Assembly: GCA_046542255.1 (NCBI GenBank)
Contig: JBKHBT010000003.1
Coordinates: 18,622 to 82,621, forward strand
DNA length: 64,000 bases
Source: JBKHBT01 sp046542255
GTDB taxonomy: Bacteria > UBP14 > UBA6098 > JBKHBT01
Direction: 5' to 3'
Of this stretch, positions 35,739-45,210 are shown in pieces; position 1 is the first letter of the stretch; each line of letters starts with the position of its first letter. A program made the translations under genes and the position numbers. The notes under the pieces are model-generated. The model did not search any database, was not told the origin of the DNA, and saw nothing but the letters and a program-made list of their open reading frames with translations.

Positions 35739-36608
35739 TTAAGATTCTTTGGGGAAAATTCTGGTAACTCCCGCCTCCGGCAACCATCCTTCTCGGCCAT
35801 CCTGGATGGATACTCGTAAAAACTGGCCATATTCTTCTTTGATAACCACTTTCGTACCCGGATGAAGCGTAAAAAGAAGCTCGCCACTCTCCGTCGGGCT
35901 TGATTGGACATCCACACTCGTTGCGGTAACGATAGCAGACTCCAGCAGCCAGTTGTCGTTTAGCTTGAGAACATAAAGCCCGGTAGCCAAAAGGCCAATG
36001 ATAAAGAACAATATACTCAAGCGAAGTAATACACGCTTTTTGGATTTTATTCTTATCAGATGGATAAAAAGCAAGAGTGTCGCAATAGCGGTTATTATAA
36101 TTATGGTAATCTTTAGCTCATGATAAGTAACCATTCGAATTACAGTCCAAAATGTGCCGATAAAGCTTCCCTGATATATCGAAGATATTTTATCGGGTGT
36201 ATAGAGGCGGGCATAATCGAGATTATTCTGGATATCTTCGTCCCGTGGGTTCAGGAAGAATGCTCTTTCATAGGCAATTATCGCATGAGCAATATTTTCA
36301 TTTTTGAAATAAGTATTACCTAAATTATAATAAACACAGGCATCATATAAACCATCATCGATTGCCTGTTCGTAAAGGTCTATAGCATTGCCGAATTGTT
36401 CTTGTTTGTAGAGCTGGTTTGCTTCAACATAGCATTCGATTGGGCCTTTATCATCGCCAATCTGTTTTTTATTCTGCGAAATTTCTAACTCTTTATTTTC
36501 GCTTTGTGCTGCATTTTCTATATTCGAATCCATAACGATGGAATCCTGTTGAGCAAAGGCCAGAATAGAAAGAGCGATAATCGATATCATAATGATTCTT
36601 ATTTTCAT
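35739..36608 (-). CDS. batE: BatE-like TPR and SH3b protein
   Basis: The 289-residue protein has a signal peptide (S-I-L-A-F-A-Q), two or three TPR units (A-N-Q-L-Y-K-Q-E-Q and Y-Y-N-L-G-N-T-Y-F-K), two transmembrane helices near residues 165-225, and a C-terminal bacterial SH3 domain (V-D-V-Q-S-S-P-T, then G-W-L-P). BatE is the last component of the Bacteroides aerotolerance operon and probably organises a membrane complex. It overlaps batD by 4 bases. Confidence 0.85.
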   Translation of the reverse strand: MKIRIIMISIIALSILAFAQQDSIVMDSNIENAAQSENKELEISQNKKQIGDDKGPIECYVEANQLYKQEQFGNAIDLYEQAIDDGLYDACVYYNLGNTYFKNENIAHAIIAYERAFFLNPRDEDIQNNLDYARLYTPDKISSIYQGSFIGTFWTVIRMVTYHELKITIIIITAIATLLLFIHLIRIKSKKRVLLRLSILFFIIGLLATGLYVLKLNDNWLLESAIVTATSVDVQSSPTESGELLFTLHPGTKVVIKEEYGQFLRVSIQDGREGWLPEAGVTRIFPKES

Positions 36609-38446
36609 TTCGCTCTCCTTTTTGTTTTTTTGGCCTTCTCGAGCTTTTTGATTATATCGATAGCTGTTTTTTGTGCTTGTTCTGCATTTAGCGAAGATGC
36701 TCCCGGCGCAAAACGTGCGACATCGAGTTCCGAGCGGAATTGCTTTAGCTTATCTAATGTATCATCTTCTACACCCTTATTGGCTAACATATCATAAATC
36801 TTCTCGGGTGGATATTCGCCAAAAACGATATTCAACTTATCTGATATATAGCGCTCGAGGGCTTCTGCGACCTCGCTTATGAAATTTTCTTTCTTAGCCT
36901 TCTTAATTCTGCTTATAGCTATGGATTCTGCGCCAACAAATCTTGCATAGCCGGTGTCGTACATAAGCTTAAGCTTTCTTTTCCGCAAGAAAACTGCGAG
37001 GCCAATAATAAGCAATTCTATGGGAAGCAAATATGCATAAAATATCGCACTCGGTTTTTCTAATTGATCGCTCGCAAAATCATTTTTACTCTCAGGCTTT
37101 CTTGTTTTTATAAATGCAATATCTTTGCCGACTGTGATAACATCATCCTTTGTTATAATAGTACCGCCAGTATATTCGCCCTGTCCTTCCTGGATATTAA
37201 GTTCTACTGACTCTGTTGTGATTCGCATATATTTTTCCATGTCGGTATCAAAATATGATAGAGAAACAGGCGGAATGGTAAATTTCCCTTTTACTCGAGG
37301 AATAACAACATATTGATATGTCTTTTCGCTTCTTCCTGTCGTGGGGCTAATTAGCTTCTCTGAAGTACTCGATTCATAAATCTCAAAAGCTTCTGGCAAT
37401 TTTGGCTTTATATCATCCATAGACTTTAAGTTACCGGTTCCTTTGACTTTTATAAATATCTGTATTGCATCATTTGCCTTAGCAGTAGATTTATCCGATG
37501 ACATCGATATGGACAAATCGCCGACAGCACCGGAGAAATCCGCGGGTTTTCCGGCTTCCGGCAAAGCTTTAACATCGATTGTTATCGGTTTGGAATCTAT
37601 AGTTACCTTTTTTCTGGAACCGAAAAAGTCGAAAAAGTCTCGCGAGCGCCCCTGTACTACACAATCTAATGCCATTGGTTCGGTTGTCTTTTTTCCTGAA
37701 GAGCTTGGATAAATAATCGAGCGCCTGATAAGCATAGAATTATATCTTTTACCACGTATTGTTGTGCCTTTCCAGTCTATCTTATCGGCATTGTAGAGAT
37801 CTTCTGCCCAAAATCCCGGGTATGAAGCGTCTTTGGAAAGGCCTAATTGAAGAAGTTGCGCACGGTTATAGAGCATATATGTTACAATAACAGGTTCTCC
37901 AACATAAACACTCTTTTTGTTTGCATTCGCAGATAAAAAAATCGCATCCGATATATCGAAATCCTGGTCCTGGTTACTCTGGCGCTGGCTTCGGCTGTTG
38001 CTATATGTTCGTCTGTTGCTCGATGTAACAGAAGCATCTACCACATCGATTTCGAAAGCACGGCTTTTGTATTGCTTGCCTTTGTGGTTCATTATAACAG
38101 GAGGGATGGCCAATTTACCTTTTTTCTTCGGAGTAAGATAAAAATGATATGTAATTGTCTTAGTGCTTTGCATATTGCCATTTACCAGGCTTATACTTGT
38201 CGAAGTCGATGAGTTTTTTCCATCGATGCGCCAATCTTTATTGACAGCAGACGGCAACTCCGGCGAACGCAATCCCGAAAGATTTTTATCGCCTTCAATA
38301 ATGACATCCAGAGTTAAGCGATCGTTTATACCGATTTTGGTAGCCGATGGCTTGACATCGAAACCGATATCATCGGCAGCAAGGCTAATACCAATTAAAA
38401 GCACCGATAGTAAAACTATTTTTATCTTCCGACTTTTCATTTCCAT
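36605..38446 (-). CDS. batD: BatD, aerotolerance-operon membrane protein
   Basis: The 613-residue protein begins with a signal sequence, has a long extracytoplasmic beta-rich region (V-K-P-S-A-T-K-I-G and the F-Y-L-T-P-K-K-K-G-K motif of BatD), one transmembrane helix near residue 475, and a cytoplasmic C-terminal domain. The C-terminal domain contains Y-I-S-D-K-L and D-V-A-R-F-A-P-G, matching domains in two other proteins of this run. Its exact function is unknown; in Bacteroides the operon gives oxygen tolerance. ATG 38446 is used; ATG 38440 is possible. Confidence 0.9.
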   Translation of the reverse strand: MEMKSRKIKIVLLSVLLIGISLAADDIGFDVKPSATKIGINDRLTLDVIIEGDKNLSGLRSPELPSAVNKDWRIDGKNSSTSTSISLVNGNMQSTKTITYHFYLTPKKKGKLAIPPVIMNHKGKQYKSRAFEIDVVDASVTSSNRRTYSNSRSQRQSNQDQDFDISDAIFLSANANKKSVYVGEPVIVTYMLYNRAQLLQLGLSKDASYPGFWAEDLYNADKIDWKGTTIRGKRYNSMLIRRSIIYPSSSGKKTTEPMALDCVVQGRSRDFFDFFGSRKKVTIDSKPITIDVKALPEAGKPADFSGAVGDLSISMSSDKSTAKANDAIQIFIKVKGTGNLKSMDDIKPKLPEAFEIYESSTSEKLISPTTGRSEKTYQYVVIPRVKGKFTIPPVSLSYFDTDMEKYMRITTESVELNIQEGQGEYTGGTIITKDDVITVGKDIAFIKTRKPESKNDFASDQLEKPSAIFYAYLLPIELLIIGLAVFLRKRKLKLMYDTGYARFVGAESIAISRIKKAKKENFISEVAEALERYISDKLNIVFGEYPPEKIYDMLANKGVEDDTLDKLKQFRSELDVARFAPGASSLNAEQAQKTAIDIIKKLEKAKKTKRRAK

Positions 38447-38484
38447 CTAAAAATATACAATATAGAGAGTTTTCAAAGTCATTT

Positions 38485-39258
38485 TTACCAATTCTTGCCA
38501 GATCTTCCGCTGGCAGGTACTCTCTGTTTTTGCTTTTCCTTTTCTTCTTTTTCTTTATCTTCGAGGGCTTTCAGAAGCTTCTCGGCTTCTTCTTTCGACA
38601 TCTCATCCTTCTTTTCCTGGGGCTTTTGCTGTTTTTCTTCCTGTTCTTTTTTCTCTTCTTGCTGCTGCTGCTGTTGTTGCTGCTGCTGCTGTTGTTGTTT
38701 TTCTTCTTTTTCTTGCTCTTTTTTATCCTCTTCTTGCTGCTGTTGTTGATCCTGTTGTTGATCCTTTTGTTGATCCTGTTGCTTCTGTTGCTGGTTTTGC
38801 TCTTGTTGTTGCTGTTTCTCAGAGTCGTCTTTCAGTAAGGCTCTTGCAAGCTCCAGGTTATATTTCGCGTCTTCGTCATCGGGGTGGTACTCGAGTGCTT
38901 TTTTATACATCTGTATGCTTTGCATAAGGCTATCCTGCCTGAAAAGGGCATTTCCGATATTATAATATAGCTGAGACAAAACTGTGGAATCTGTCGTCTC
39001 ATATTCCTGGACGGCCTTAGCCATAGCTTCCATAGATTTATCATATCTTTTCTGCTGATAGAGCGTACTGCCTATATTATGAGCAATAATCGGTGATTTG
39101 GGCGCATCCAATTCAGCATCCCTGAATTCTGTTAATGCTGCTTCATAGTTTTCTTCCTGGAATTTTTCCATGCCTTTTTCATTTGCCTTTGCAGCGGATG
39201 CAAAAGCATTGATAGACAAAAATATCATTAGTATTATTATTATTAATCTTCTTTTCAT
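38485..39258 (-). CDS. batC: BatC, TPR protein with glutamine-rich tail
   Basis: The 257-residue protein has a signal peptide, TPR units at about residues 25-140 (Y-Y-N-I-G-N-A-L-F-R), and a highly charged Gln/Glu/Lys tail with a run of 13 Gln encoded by repeated CAG and CAA codons. The last residues, R-V-P-A-S-G-R-S-G-K-N-W, resemble the conserved end of BatC in other FCB bacteria. It overlaps batB by 4 bases. The trinucleotide repeat could vary in length by slippage; an antisense Cys-rich frame over it is a shadow. Confidence 0.88.
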   Translation of the reverse strand: MKRRLIIIILMIFLSINAFASAAKANEKGMEKFQEENYEAALTEFRDAELDAPKSPIIAHNIGSTLYQQKRYDKSMEAMAKAVQEYETTDSTVLSQLYYNIGNALFRQDSLMQSIQMYKKALEYHPDDEDAKYNLELARALLKDDSEKQQQQEQNQQQKQQDQQKDQQQDQQQQQEEDKKEQEKEEKQQQQQQQQQQQQQEEKKEQEEKQQKPQEKKDEMSKEEAEKLLKALEDKEKEEKEKQKQRVPASGRSGKNW

Positions 39259-40298
39259 TTCTTCCCCTTCACAAAATCAGACAATGTTCCCGACACTCTC
39301 TTTCTCTCGGGTATTATAAAGGCTATAATCATCAAAATCATAGATAGCGCCAGTGGATACTGGAATCTGTCTTCATAATGTGCAAATTTCTTCGCCTGGA
39401 ATTCTTTGGTTTCCATGCCGGATATTGCTTTTATAATAGCTTCTAATTCAGCCTGTCCCGGCCTTGCTGGGTAGTATTTGCCTTCTGTTTCCAGAGCCAC
39501 TCTCTGCAATGTTTCTTCATCCAGTCTGGTGGTGACAATGCCGCCATTTTCATCTTTCATGATACCGATTTTATTGCCATTTCTGTCATATTGAGGGATT
39601 GGCACGCCGGTAGGAGAACCTATTCCGACAGTGTATATGACAACCCCTTCCTGTTTGGCTTTCCTGGCAGCTTTTTCCGGGTCTCCGGCATGGTCTTCGC
39701 CATCAGTGATAAGAAGCATTACTTTATGTTTCCGTTCACCCTGAACGAAGGCTTCTGTCCCAACTTCGATAGCTTTGGCAATAGCAGTTCCTTGAACAGG
39801 CACCGAATAAGGATCGACTTCATCGAGTAGCATTTCGAATGCGCTATAATCCAGCGTAAGCGGGCATTGGATAAAAGCATCGCCAGCAAAAACCACCAAT
39901 GCGACCCTATCGCCCTGAAGCATCTCGATAAGTTTTCTTATCTCATGTTTGGCCTTCGATAGCCTCGATGGTTTAACATCTTCGGCATACATAGAATTAG
40001 AAACATCTAAAGCTATAATAAGGTCGATGCCTTCGCGCTTTACTTCTTCTAACCTCGTACCAAGCTGCGGCCTTGCAAGTGCAAAGAAAAGGAATATTAT
40101 CGATAGGGAGAATAGAATATATTTCCATCGTCTTTTGTTTCTGTCAACGCTTCTGGATAGAAATTCAACTAAATCGCTGTCGCCAAAAAGGTCCAGTGCC
40201 TTCTTGCGCGATTTGCTAACCAGATAGAAAAATAATATACTGGCCGGAATCGATATGAAGGCCAGAATTAAAAAGAATTTACTCGAAAATCTCAGCAT
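39255..40298 (-). CDS. batB: BatB, VWA-domain membrane protein
   Basis: The 347-residue protein has two N-terminal transmembrane helices (about 8-28 and 60-76), then F-A-L-A-R-P-Q, a von Willebrand A domain with the metal site D-V-S-N-S (98-102), a later T of the MIDAS and L-L-I-T-D-G-E-D, and a final transmembrane helix near residue 325. BatA and BatB are thought to form a membrane complex in the periplasm with BatC. It starts 13 bases after batA. Confidence 0.92.
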   Translation of the reverse strand: MLRFSSKFFLILAFISIPASILFFYLVSKSRKKALDLFGDSDLVEFLSRSVDRNKRRWKYILFSLSIIFLFFALARPQLGTRLEEVKREGIDLIIALDVSNSMYAEDVKPSRLSKAKHEIRKLIEMLQGDRVALVVFAGDAFIQCPLTLDYSAFEMLLDEVDPYSVPVQGTAIAKAIEVGTEAFVQGERKHKVMLLITDGEDHAGDPEKAARKAKQEGVVIYTVGIGSPTGVPIPQYDRNGNKIGIMKDENGGIVTTRLDEETLQRVALETEGKYYPARPGQAELEAIIKAISGMETKEFQAKKFAHYEDRFQYPLALSMILMIIAFIIPERKRVSGTLSDFVKGKK

Positions 40299-40311
40299 AT
40301 CAAAACCATCC

Positions 40312-41334
40312 TTATGGTAATTTTCTAAAAACAGTGAAATTTAGCAAAATATACAGCAAGAACAATATAGCGCCGAAGCCCATAAAGACAGGGCCTAACT
40401 CACGATATCTTGTGAATCTGGTGACCTCGATCTTTGTCTTTTCCATCTCATCGATTTCCTTGAAAATCGCCTCTAATTTATCGGTATCAGTTGCCCTGAA
40501 ATATCTTCCACCGGTTGCATTTGCAATACGCGTAAGCACATCTTCATCCAGGTCGAAATCGGCTTTCTGGTATCTTCTTCCGAAAATCGGGTCATCGACT
40601 GGCATCATTCCGCCGCCGGGTTTGCCCATACCTATAGTATAGACGCGTATGTCGAGGGCCTGTGCAATCTTCGATGCCGTAATCGGGTCGATTTCGCCAC
40701 GATTATTCACACCGTCTGTAAGAAGAACAATCACCTTGCTTTTGCTCTTAGAATTTGCCAATCTATTAGCCGCCATAGCAAGTCCGAGGCCAATTGCCGT
40801 GCCATCTTCGATCTGTCCGATCTCGACTTTGTCGAGGAAATTGATTATCATACCATAGTCCATTGTTAAGGGGCATTGCGTAAATGCATGTGCCGCGAAT
40901 ATTACCAGGGAGATTCTATCATTTTCTCTTTCGCCTATAAAGTCCTTTGCTACCTTTTTAGCTGCCCCGAGTCTATTTTCGGGCTTGAAATCTACCGATT
41001 TCATACTCGATGATATGTCCAGGGAAATTGCAATATCTACGCCATCTGTATGCATTTTTTCTTTGGTTGTACCCGACTGCGGCCTTGCCAGAGCAAAAAT
41101 AAATAATGCAAGGCTCAAAAAGAAAAGGGCTGGAACACGCGATGCCGCTATCGCTTTACGTGAGCGTTTAATACCACGAAGATTCTTCAGTGATGAAAAC
41201 TTTAGCGATGCACCGCTTTTGATTTTGTAGTAGAACCAGAATACAAGAGGTATAATTACTAAAAGTAGCAACATCCACGGGTGCATAAAACGATAGAACC
41301 TATCTATAACAGGCGCTATAATTGGAATAATCAT
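40312..41334 (-). CDS. batA: BatA, VWA-domain membrane protein
   Basis: The 340-residue protein is a paralogue of BatB with the same plan: N-terminal membrane segments (about 18-36 and 66-82), A-L-A-R-P-Q-S-G, MIDAS D-I-S-S-S (106-110), V-L-L-T-D-G-V-N-N-R-G, and a C-terminal helix. The MIDAS is complete, so metal-dependent ligand binding is expected. Its ATG shares one base with the stop of the upstream gene, so the two are translationally coupled. Confidence 0.92.
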   Translation of the reverse strand: MIIPIIAPVIDRFYRFMHPWMLLLLVIIPLVFWFYYKIKSGASLKFSSLKNLRGIKRSRKAIAASRVPALFFLSLALFIFALARPQSGTTKEKMHTDGVDIAISLDISSSMKSVDFKPENRLGAAKKVAKDFIGERENDRISLVIFAAHAFTQCPLTMDYGMIINFLDKVEIGQIEDGTAIGLGLAMAANRLANSKSKSKVIVLLTDGVNNRGEIDPITASKIAQALDIRVYTIGMGKPGGGMMPVDDPIFGRRYQKADFDLDEDVLTRIANATGGRYFRATDTDKLEAIFKEIDEMEKTKIEVTRFTRYRELGPVFMGFGAILFLLYILLNFTVFRKLP

Positions 41335-42341
41335 TACTTATCACCTGCCTTATCATCTATAATGTCGATTTCATTATCATCGTCTTCGCTATCCCCGTAT
41401 TCTTCTTTCGGCTTTGTCGTGATTACGAAATTATGAGCCAATTTCCATAGGCTGCTACCCAATTGTTTCTCTGGCATCATATGCGCGAATTTGACCATAT
41501 CCGATTCACCAAGTACTGTCTGCACATCAGCGATTAGCTTAGTGCTAAGTTCTGTTTCTTTTCTAAGGCCTTCAACGGTTTCCATGGTGGTCATTTCAAG
41601 AGCTTCTACGCCGATTTGTTTTTCTATATATTCACGAAGTATCTCGGAAAGCTCGATGAAATATGCCTTTGCTTCATCGAAGACTGTATAATGCAAATCC
41701 TCGATCTGCTCGAGCCTCTCCAGCGCGATCTGATATGCCGGTTTAGGCGGCGAGACAAAATCGAATAACCCGAGCCCTTCTTTCTTGCGCTTGAAATAGT
41801 AAAGCAATATGAATATAATCGCAAGCAGTAAAAGAATGCCAGCGGCGAGATACCATATCCATGTGTAATCTTTGGGGTATTCCAGCGGTGCCTTTATGCC
41901 GCGAATATCCAGCTCATCCGGCGACTTGCCTTCTAAAAGGCTTTTCACATTGATTTTTATCGGCTGAGTCATTAAGGTATCGGTATCGCCTTTTTCATGT
42001 GTAACAGTAATGGCGATAGGCGGAATCGTGTAGTCGCCCGTGGTATATGTGGAAATTTCGTATTCTATCTCCTGCCGTAGATTTCCTTCTTCCTGCTCGA
42101 TAGGGTCTTTTACTTCGAAATTCTTGATCTCGAACATGCCCAAATTCTGGCCGATTGCTGGAGTATTCAGTGCACTGGACTTTGGATACTGGATCTCGAC
42201 TTTATAATTCACCTTTTCGCCTATAGTTATCTCATTTTTATCTATGCTGGATGTAATGCTGGTTTGAGCCACAAGTCCCAAAGCAATGAGAATCAAAATC
42301 GATATTATGTAGTATTTACGCATATACATATCAGTTCTCAT
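41334..42341 (-). CDS. BatD-like membrane protein
   Basis: The 335-residue protein has a signal sequence, an extracytoplasmic beta-sandwich of about 140 residues (I-T-I-G-E-K-V-N-Y-K-V-E), one transmembrane helix near residues 165-185 (W-Y-L-A-A-G-I-L-L-L), and a cytoplasmic helical domain with Y-I-E-K-Q-I-G-V-E and D-M-V-K-F-A. This is the short version of the BatD design and shares its C-terminal domain with BatD and the protein at 45211. It ends in an acidic tail. ATG 42341 overlaps the upstream stop by 11 bases; ATG 42329 or 42323 would also give a good signal peptide. Confidence 0.75.
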   Translation of the reverse strand: MRTDMYMRKYYIISILILIALGLVAQTSITSSIDKNEITIGEKVNYKVEIQYPKSSALNTPAIGQNLGMFEIKNFEVKDPIEQEEGNLRQEIEYEISTYTTGDYTIPPIAITVTHEKGDTDTLMTQPIKINVKSLLEGKSPDELDIRGIKAPLEYPKDYTWIWYLAAGILLLLAIIFILLYYFKRKKEGLGLFDFVSPPKPAYQIALERLEQIEDLHYTVFDEAKAYFIELSEILREYIEKQIGVEALEMTTMETVEGLRKETELSTKLIADVQTVLGESDMVKFAHMMPEKQLGSSLWKLAHNFVITTKPKEEYGDSEDDDNEIDIIDDKAGDK

Positions 42342-43278
42342 TTTCCAGTCCCAGGTTTTGTGGATAGAACTGAACTTTTTCCGCTTCGAATAGGCTCTTC
42401 GATAGAGACATTCTGGCCTGTCTTAATTTATGCTGGCTAAACAAAGTCTCGACCGAGTCCTGTACTTCGGTGAATTTCTTATTTCCGAAAAGCTTATCCT
42501 TATTTTCCTGATAAAATTGCTTGAGTTCTTCTTCTGTAGCTGTAAAACCTTCTTTGACATGGTCTTGATAGTAAGCGGTAGCGAGAAGTTGCCTTTTCAT
42601 ATCGGCCAATCTTCTTTGAATATTTTCTTTTTTATCATAGCCGGCTCTTATTGCAGCGTCATATAGAAGCTGGTCTGAGACCTTCATTTGCAGAAGCTCG
42701 AATTTTTTCTCGGGTGTATTGTATTGCCTTGCAATATCTGGCTGCATTTGATTTAGCCATTTCTGAAGGTCTAATTGAGTAATGGCGCGGTCGCCGATTT
42801 TGGCAATTATCTGCTGAGCTGGGACATCATCAACATCCTGCCCCAGGCTGACAACCTTCTCGAGCCGGCTTTGGGCCTGCGCGCTTCTGCCGAGATTATC
42901 CAGACATTCTATTATTCCGCGCTCGATATCCTCAGTACGTGAATTATCAGGGAAAATTTTCCGCATCAGAAGAAAGCTGGAAAGTGCGCCTTTATAGTCG
43001 CCGAGTTCGTCTTTATAGAGTTCGGCAACTTTATAGAGCATATTGGCTCTACGGTTTCTATCATAGGACTCATCGAAAATAACGGTTTCATACATTTCGA
43101 TGGCATCTTTATAGAGTTCATTATTGAGATATTCATTGGCGATTTCAATTCTGTCCTGTGTAGAAAGCGGGCTAATGTTTCCACCAGAATCACCCTGGAT
43201 GATAACAAGTACCAAAATAACTGCTGAAATAATTACCAGAACTCCTAATAAAATTGTATTCAAATATTTCATATTCAT
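42331..43278 (-). CDS. Membrane-anchored TPR protein with SurA-like chaperone segment
   Basis: The 315-residue protein has an N-terminal membrane anchor (L-N-T-I-L-L-G-V-L-V-I), TPR helices at about residues 40-150, and then I-A-K-I-G-D-R-A-I-T-Q-L-D-L, the start of SurA/PpiC N-terminal chaperone domains, followed by helices but no parvulin catalytic domain. It may bind unfolded envelope proteins for the Bat complex. It lies between DUF58 and the BatD-like gene, an addition not found in the minimal operon. ATG 43278 has AGGA upstream. Confidence 0.72.
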   Translation of the reverse strand: MNMKYLNTILLGVLVIISAVILVLVIIQGDSGGNISPLSTQDRIEIANEYLNNELYKDAIEMYETVIFDESYDRNRRANMLYKVAELYKDELGDYKGALSSFLLMRKIFPDNSRTEDIERGIIECLDNLGRSAQAQSRLEKVVSLGQDVDDVPAQQIIAKIGDRAITQLDLQKWLNQMQPDIARQYNTPEKKFELLQMKVSDQLLYDAAIRAGYDKKENIQRRLADMKRQLLATAYYQDHVKEGFTATEEELKQFYQENKDKLFGNKKFTEVQDSVETLFSQHKLRQARMSLSKSLFEAEKVQFYPQNLGLENEN

Positions 43279-43290
43279 ATTCTATCCTAT

Positions 43291-44166
43291 TTATAGCCTT
43301 CTTGATCTTTTGCTAAAGAATCTTTCAAGCTCATTGATATATGGTTTATCTGTTGTAACTTCTATTGCATCTATACCGATTGCAGAAAATGTCTTTTCTC
43401 TCTGGACATTGGTTTTTGTTACATTTGTTTGGAATCCCCGTTGCAGTCCCAGATCTGATGTATCGATAAGAACTGTTTCGCCGGTTTCGGCATCTTCCAA
43501 TTCCAGAAGGCCCATAGATGGCAATTTTTCTTCGCGAGGGTCTGTAACTACTATTGGTATCAGATCATGTTTTCTTGCAGCGATCGTTAATGGGTTCTCA
43601 AATCCTTCATCGATAAAATCCGAAGCCAAAAAGACGATTGCTTTTCGATTCAAAACATGGTTTAGATAATCCAGTGCAACCTTCAGGTCGGTTTTCCTCT
43701 GCTTTGGCTTAAATACCAGTATCTCTCTAAGTATTCTCAGAACATGTGTCCTGCCTTTTTTCGGAGGAATAAATCTTTCGACATTATCAGTAAACATCAG
43801 CAGGCCGACTTTGTCATTATTCTTATCGGCGGAGAATGCCAGAAGTGCGCAAATCTCGAGAGCTATCTCGCGCTTTAGCTGATTGGTTGTACCAAATTCT
43901 CCCGATGAGCTGACATCTACAAGAAGCATTACAGTAAGTTCGCGTTCTTCTTCGAATATCTTGATATAAGGCTCGCCCATTCTTGCGGTAACATTCCAGT
44001 CGATAGTGCGGACATCATCGCCATATTGATATGCGCGTACCTCGGAGAATTCCATACCCCGGCCTTTGAATACGCTATGGTATTCGCCTGCGAATATATC
44101 ATTCACCGATTTTCGCGTCTTGATATCGATTAATCTGATCTTTTTGAGCAACTCTTTCGGTATCAT
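43291..44166 (-). CDS. DUF58-domain protein
   Basis: The 291-residue protein carries the DUF58 signature G-x-G-x-E-F-S-E-V-R-A-Y-Q-x-G-D-D-V-R-T-I-D-W-N at residues about 35-60 and a VWA-like core with a D-V-S-S-S MIDAS motif. DUF58 proteins accompany MoxR ATPases in most bacteria and are predicted to be their substrates or adaptors. There is no transmembrane segment. It follows moxR by 34 bases. Confidence 0.92.
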   Translation of the reverse strand: MIPKELLKKIRLIDIKTRKSVNDIFAGEYHSVFKGRGMEFSEVRAYQYGDDVRTIDWNVTARMGEPYIKIFEEERELTVMLLVDVSSSGEFGTTNQLKREIALEICALLAFSADKNNDKVGLLMFTDNVERFIPPKKGRTHVLRILREILVFKPKQRKTDLKVALDYLNHVLNRKAIVFLASDFIDEGFENPLTIAARKHDLIPIVVTDPREEKLPSMGLLELEDAETGETVLIDTSDLGLQRGFQTNVTKTNVQREKTFSAIGIDAIEVTTDKPYINELERFFSKRSRRL

Positions 44167-44200
44167 TAGCTATCCCGTTTTAAGATTTTATGATTACTTA

Positions 44201-45190
44201 TCAAGGTACTTCGATTTGGCCCATTATCTTTCTGATGATGTCCTCGGCAGTCATTTCTTCGGCTTCGGCCTCATAAGTAGGAATGACTCTATGCCGGAGA
44301 ACATCCATAATAACAGCGCGTACGTCCTCGGGAGTAACATAACCGCGATGAGACAGAAATGCATTTGCCTGAGCAGCAATCTTAAGGAACATCGATGCTC
44401 TGGGTGAGCCACCATAGGAAATCAGGCTATTTAGCTCATCCATTCCATATCTATCGGGGAAACGGGTTGCAAAAACGAGATCGAGAATATATTTCTTGAT
44501 TTTTTCGTCGATATAAACTTCTCTTACGACCTGTCTTGCTCGTATAATCGATTCTGGATCGACTACTTTCTCGGCAAATGGCTTGGATTTTCCAGTATGC
44601 AGATCGAGAATCGACATCTCTTCTTCCTGAGTGGGATAGTTGACAACGGCTTTAATTATGAAGCGGTCCACCTGAGCTTCGGGTAGTGGATATGTTCCCT
44701 GCTGCTCGATAGGGTTTTGAGTTGCCAGAACCATAAATGGTTTTTTGAGCTTGAATGTCTCGCCGCCAATTGTAACCTGTCTCTCCTGCATAGCTTCTAA
44801 AAGTGCAGATTGTACCTTTGCAGGCGCTCGGTTTATTTCATCAGCAAGAATAAAATTGGAAAATATCGGCCCTTTTTGAGTCGTGAATTCGCCTTCGGTC
44901 TGATTATATATCATCGTGCCGATAATATCCGCCGGCAATAAATCTGGCGTAAATTGGATTCTCTGGAATTCAACATTTACTATATTGGCAAGTGTTGAAA
45001 TAGATAGTGTTTTAGCCAATCCAGGAACGCCTTCGAGCAAAATATGCCCATCGGACAAAAGCGCAATCAGCAATCTATCGATGAGATATTTCTGCCCGAC
45101 AATAACGCGCGACATCTGCTGTCGAACAGCATCTACGAATTGGCTTTCGCGAGCAATCCTTTCATTTAATTCTGCTATTCTGGGGTCCAT
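44201..45190 (-). CDS. MoxR-family AAA+ ATPase
   Basis: The 329-residue ATPase has Walker A G-V-P-G-L-A-K-T (54-61), Walker B I-L-A-D-E-I-N-R-A, sensor 1 in A-T-Q-N-P-I-E-Q-Q-G-T-Y-P-L-P-E-A-Q, and a C-terminal lid. MoxR proteins act as chaperones that activate VWA-containing partners, here DUF58, BatA and BatB. The ATG has GGAGG eight bases upstream. It is the first core gene of the Bat block and is cytoplasmic. Confidence 0.95.
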   Translation of the reverse strand: MDPRIAELNERIARESQFVDAVRQQMSRVIVGQKYLIDRLLIALLSDGHILLEGVPGLAKTLSISTLANIVNVEFQRIQFTPDLLPADIIGTMIYNQTEGEFTTQKGPIFSNFILADEINRAPAKVQSALLEAMQERQVTIGGETFKLKKPFMVLATQNPIEQQGTYPLPEAQVDRFIIKAVVNYPTQEEEMSILDLHTGKSKPFAEKVVDPESIIRARQVVREVYIDEKIKKYILDLVFATRFPDRYGMDELNSLISYGGSPRASMFLKIAAQANAFLSHRGYVTPEDVRAVIMDVLRHRVIPTYEAEAEEMTAEDIIRKIMGQIEVP

Positions 45191-45210
45191 TTCTGAATAC
45201 CTCCATTATA

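Noticed and set aside
38495..38838. Cysteine- and leucine-rich reading frames opposite the batC repeat
   Set aside because: They are antisense shadows of the CAG/CAA glutamine codons, with no start site or family resemblance.
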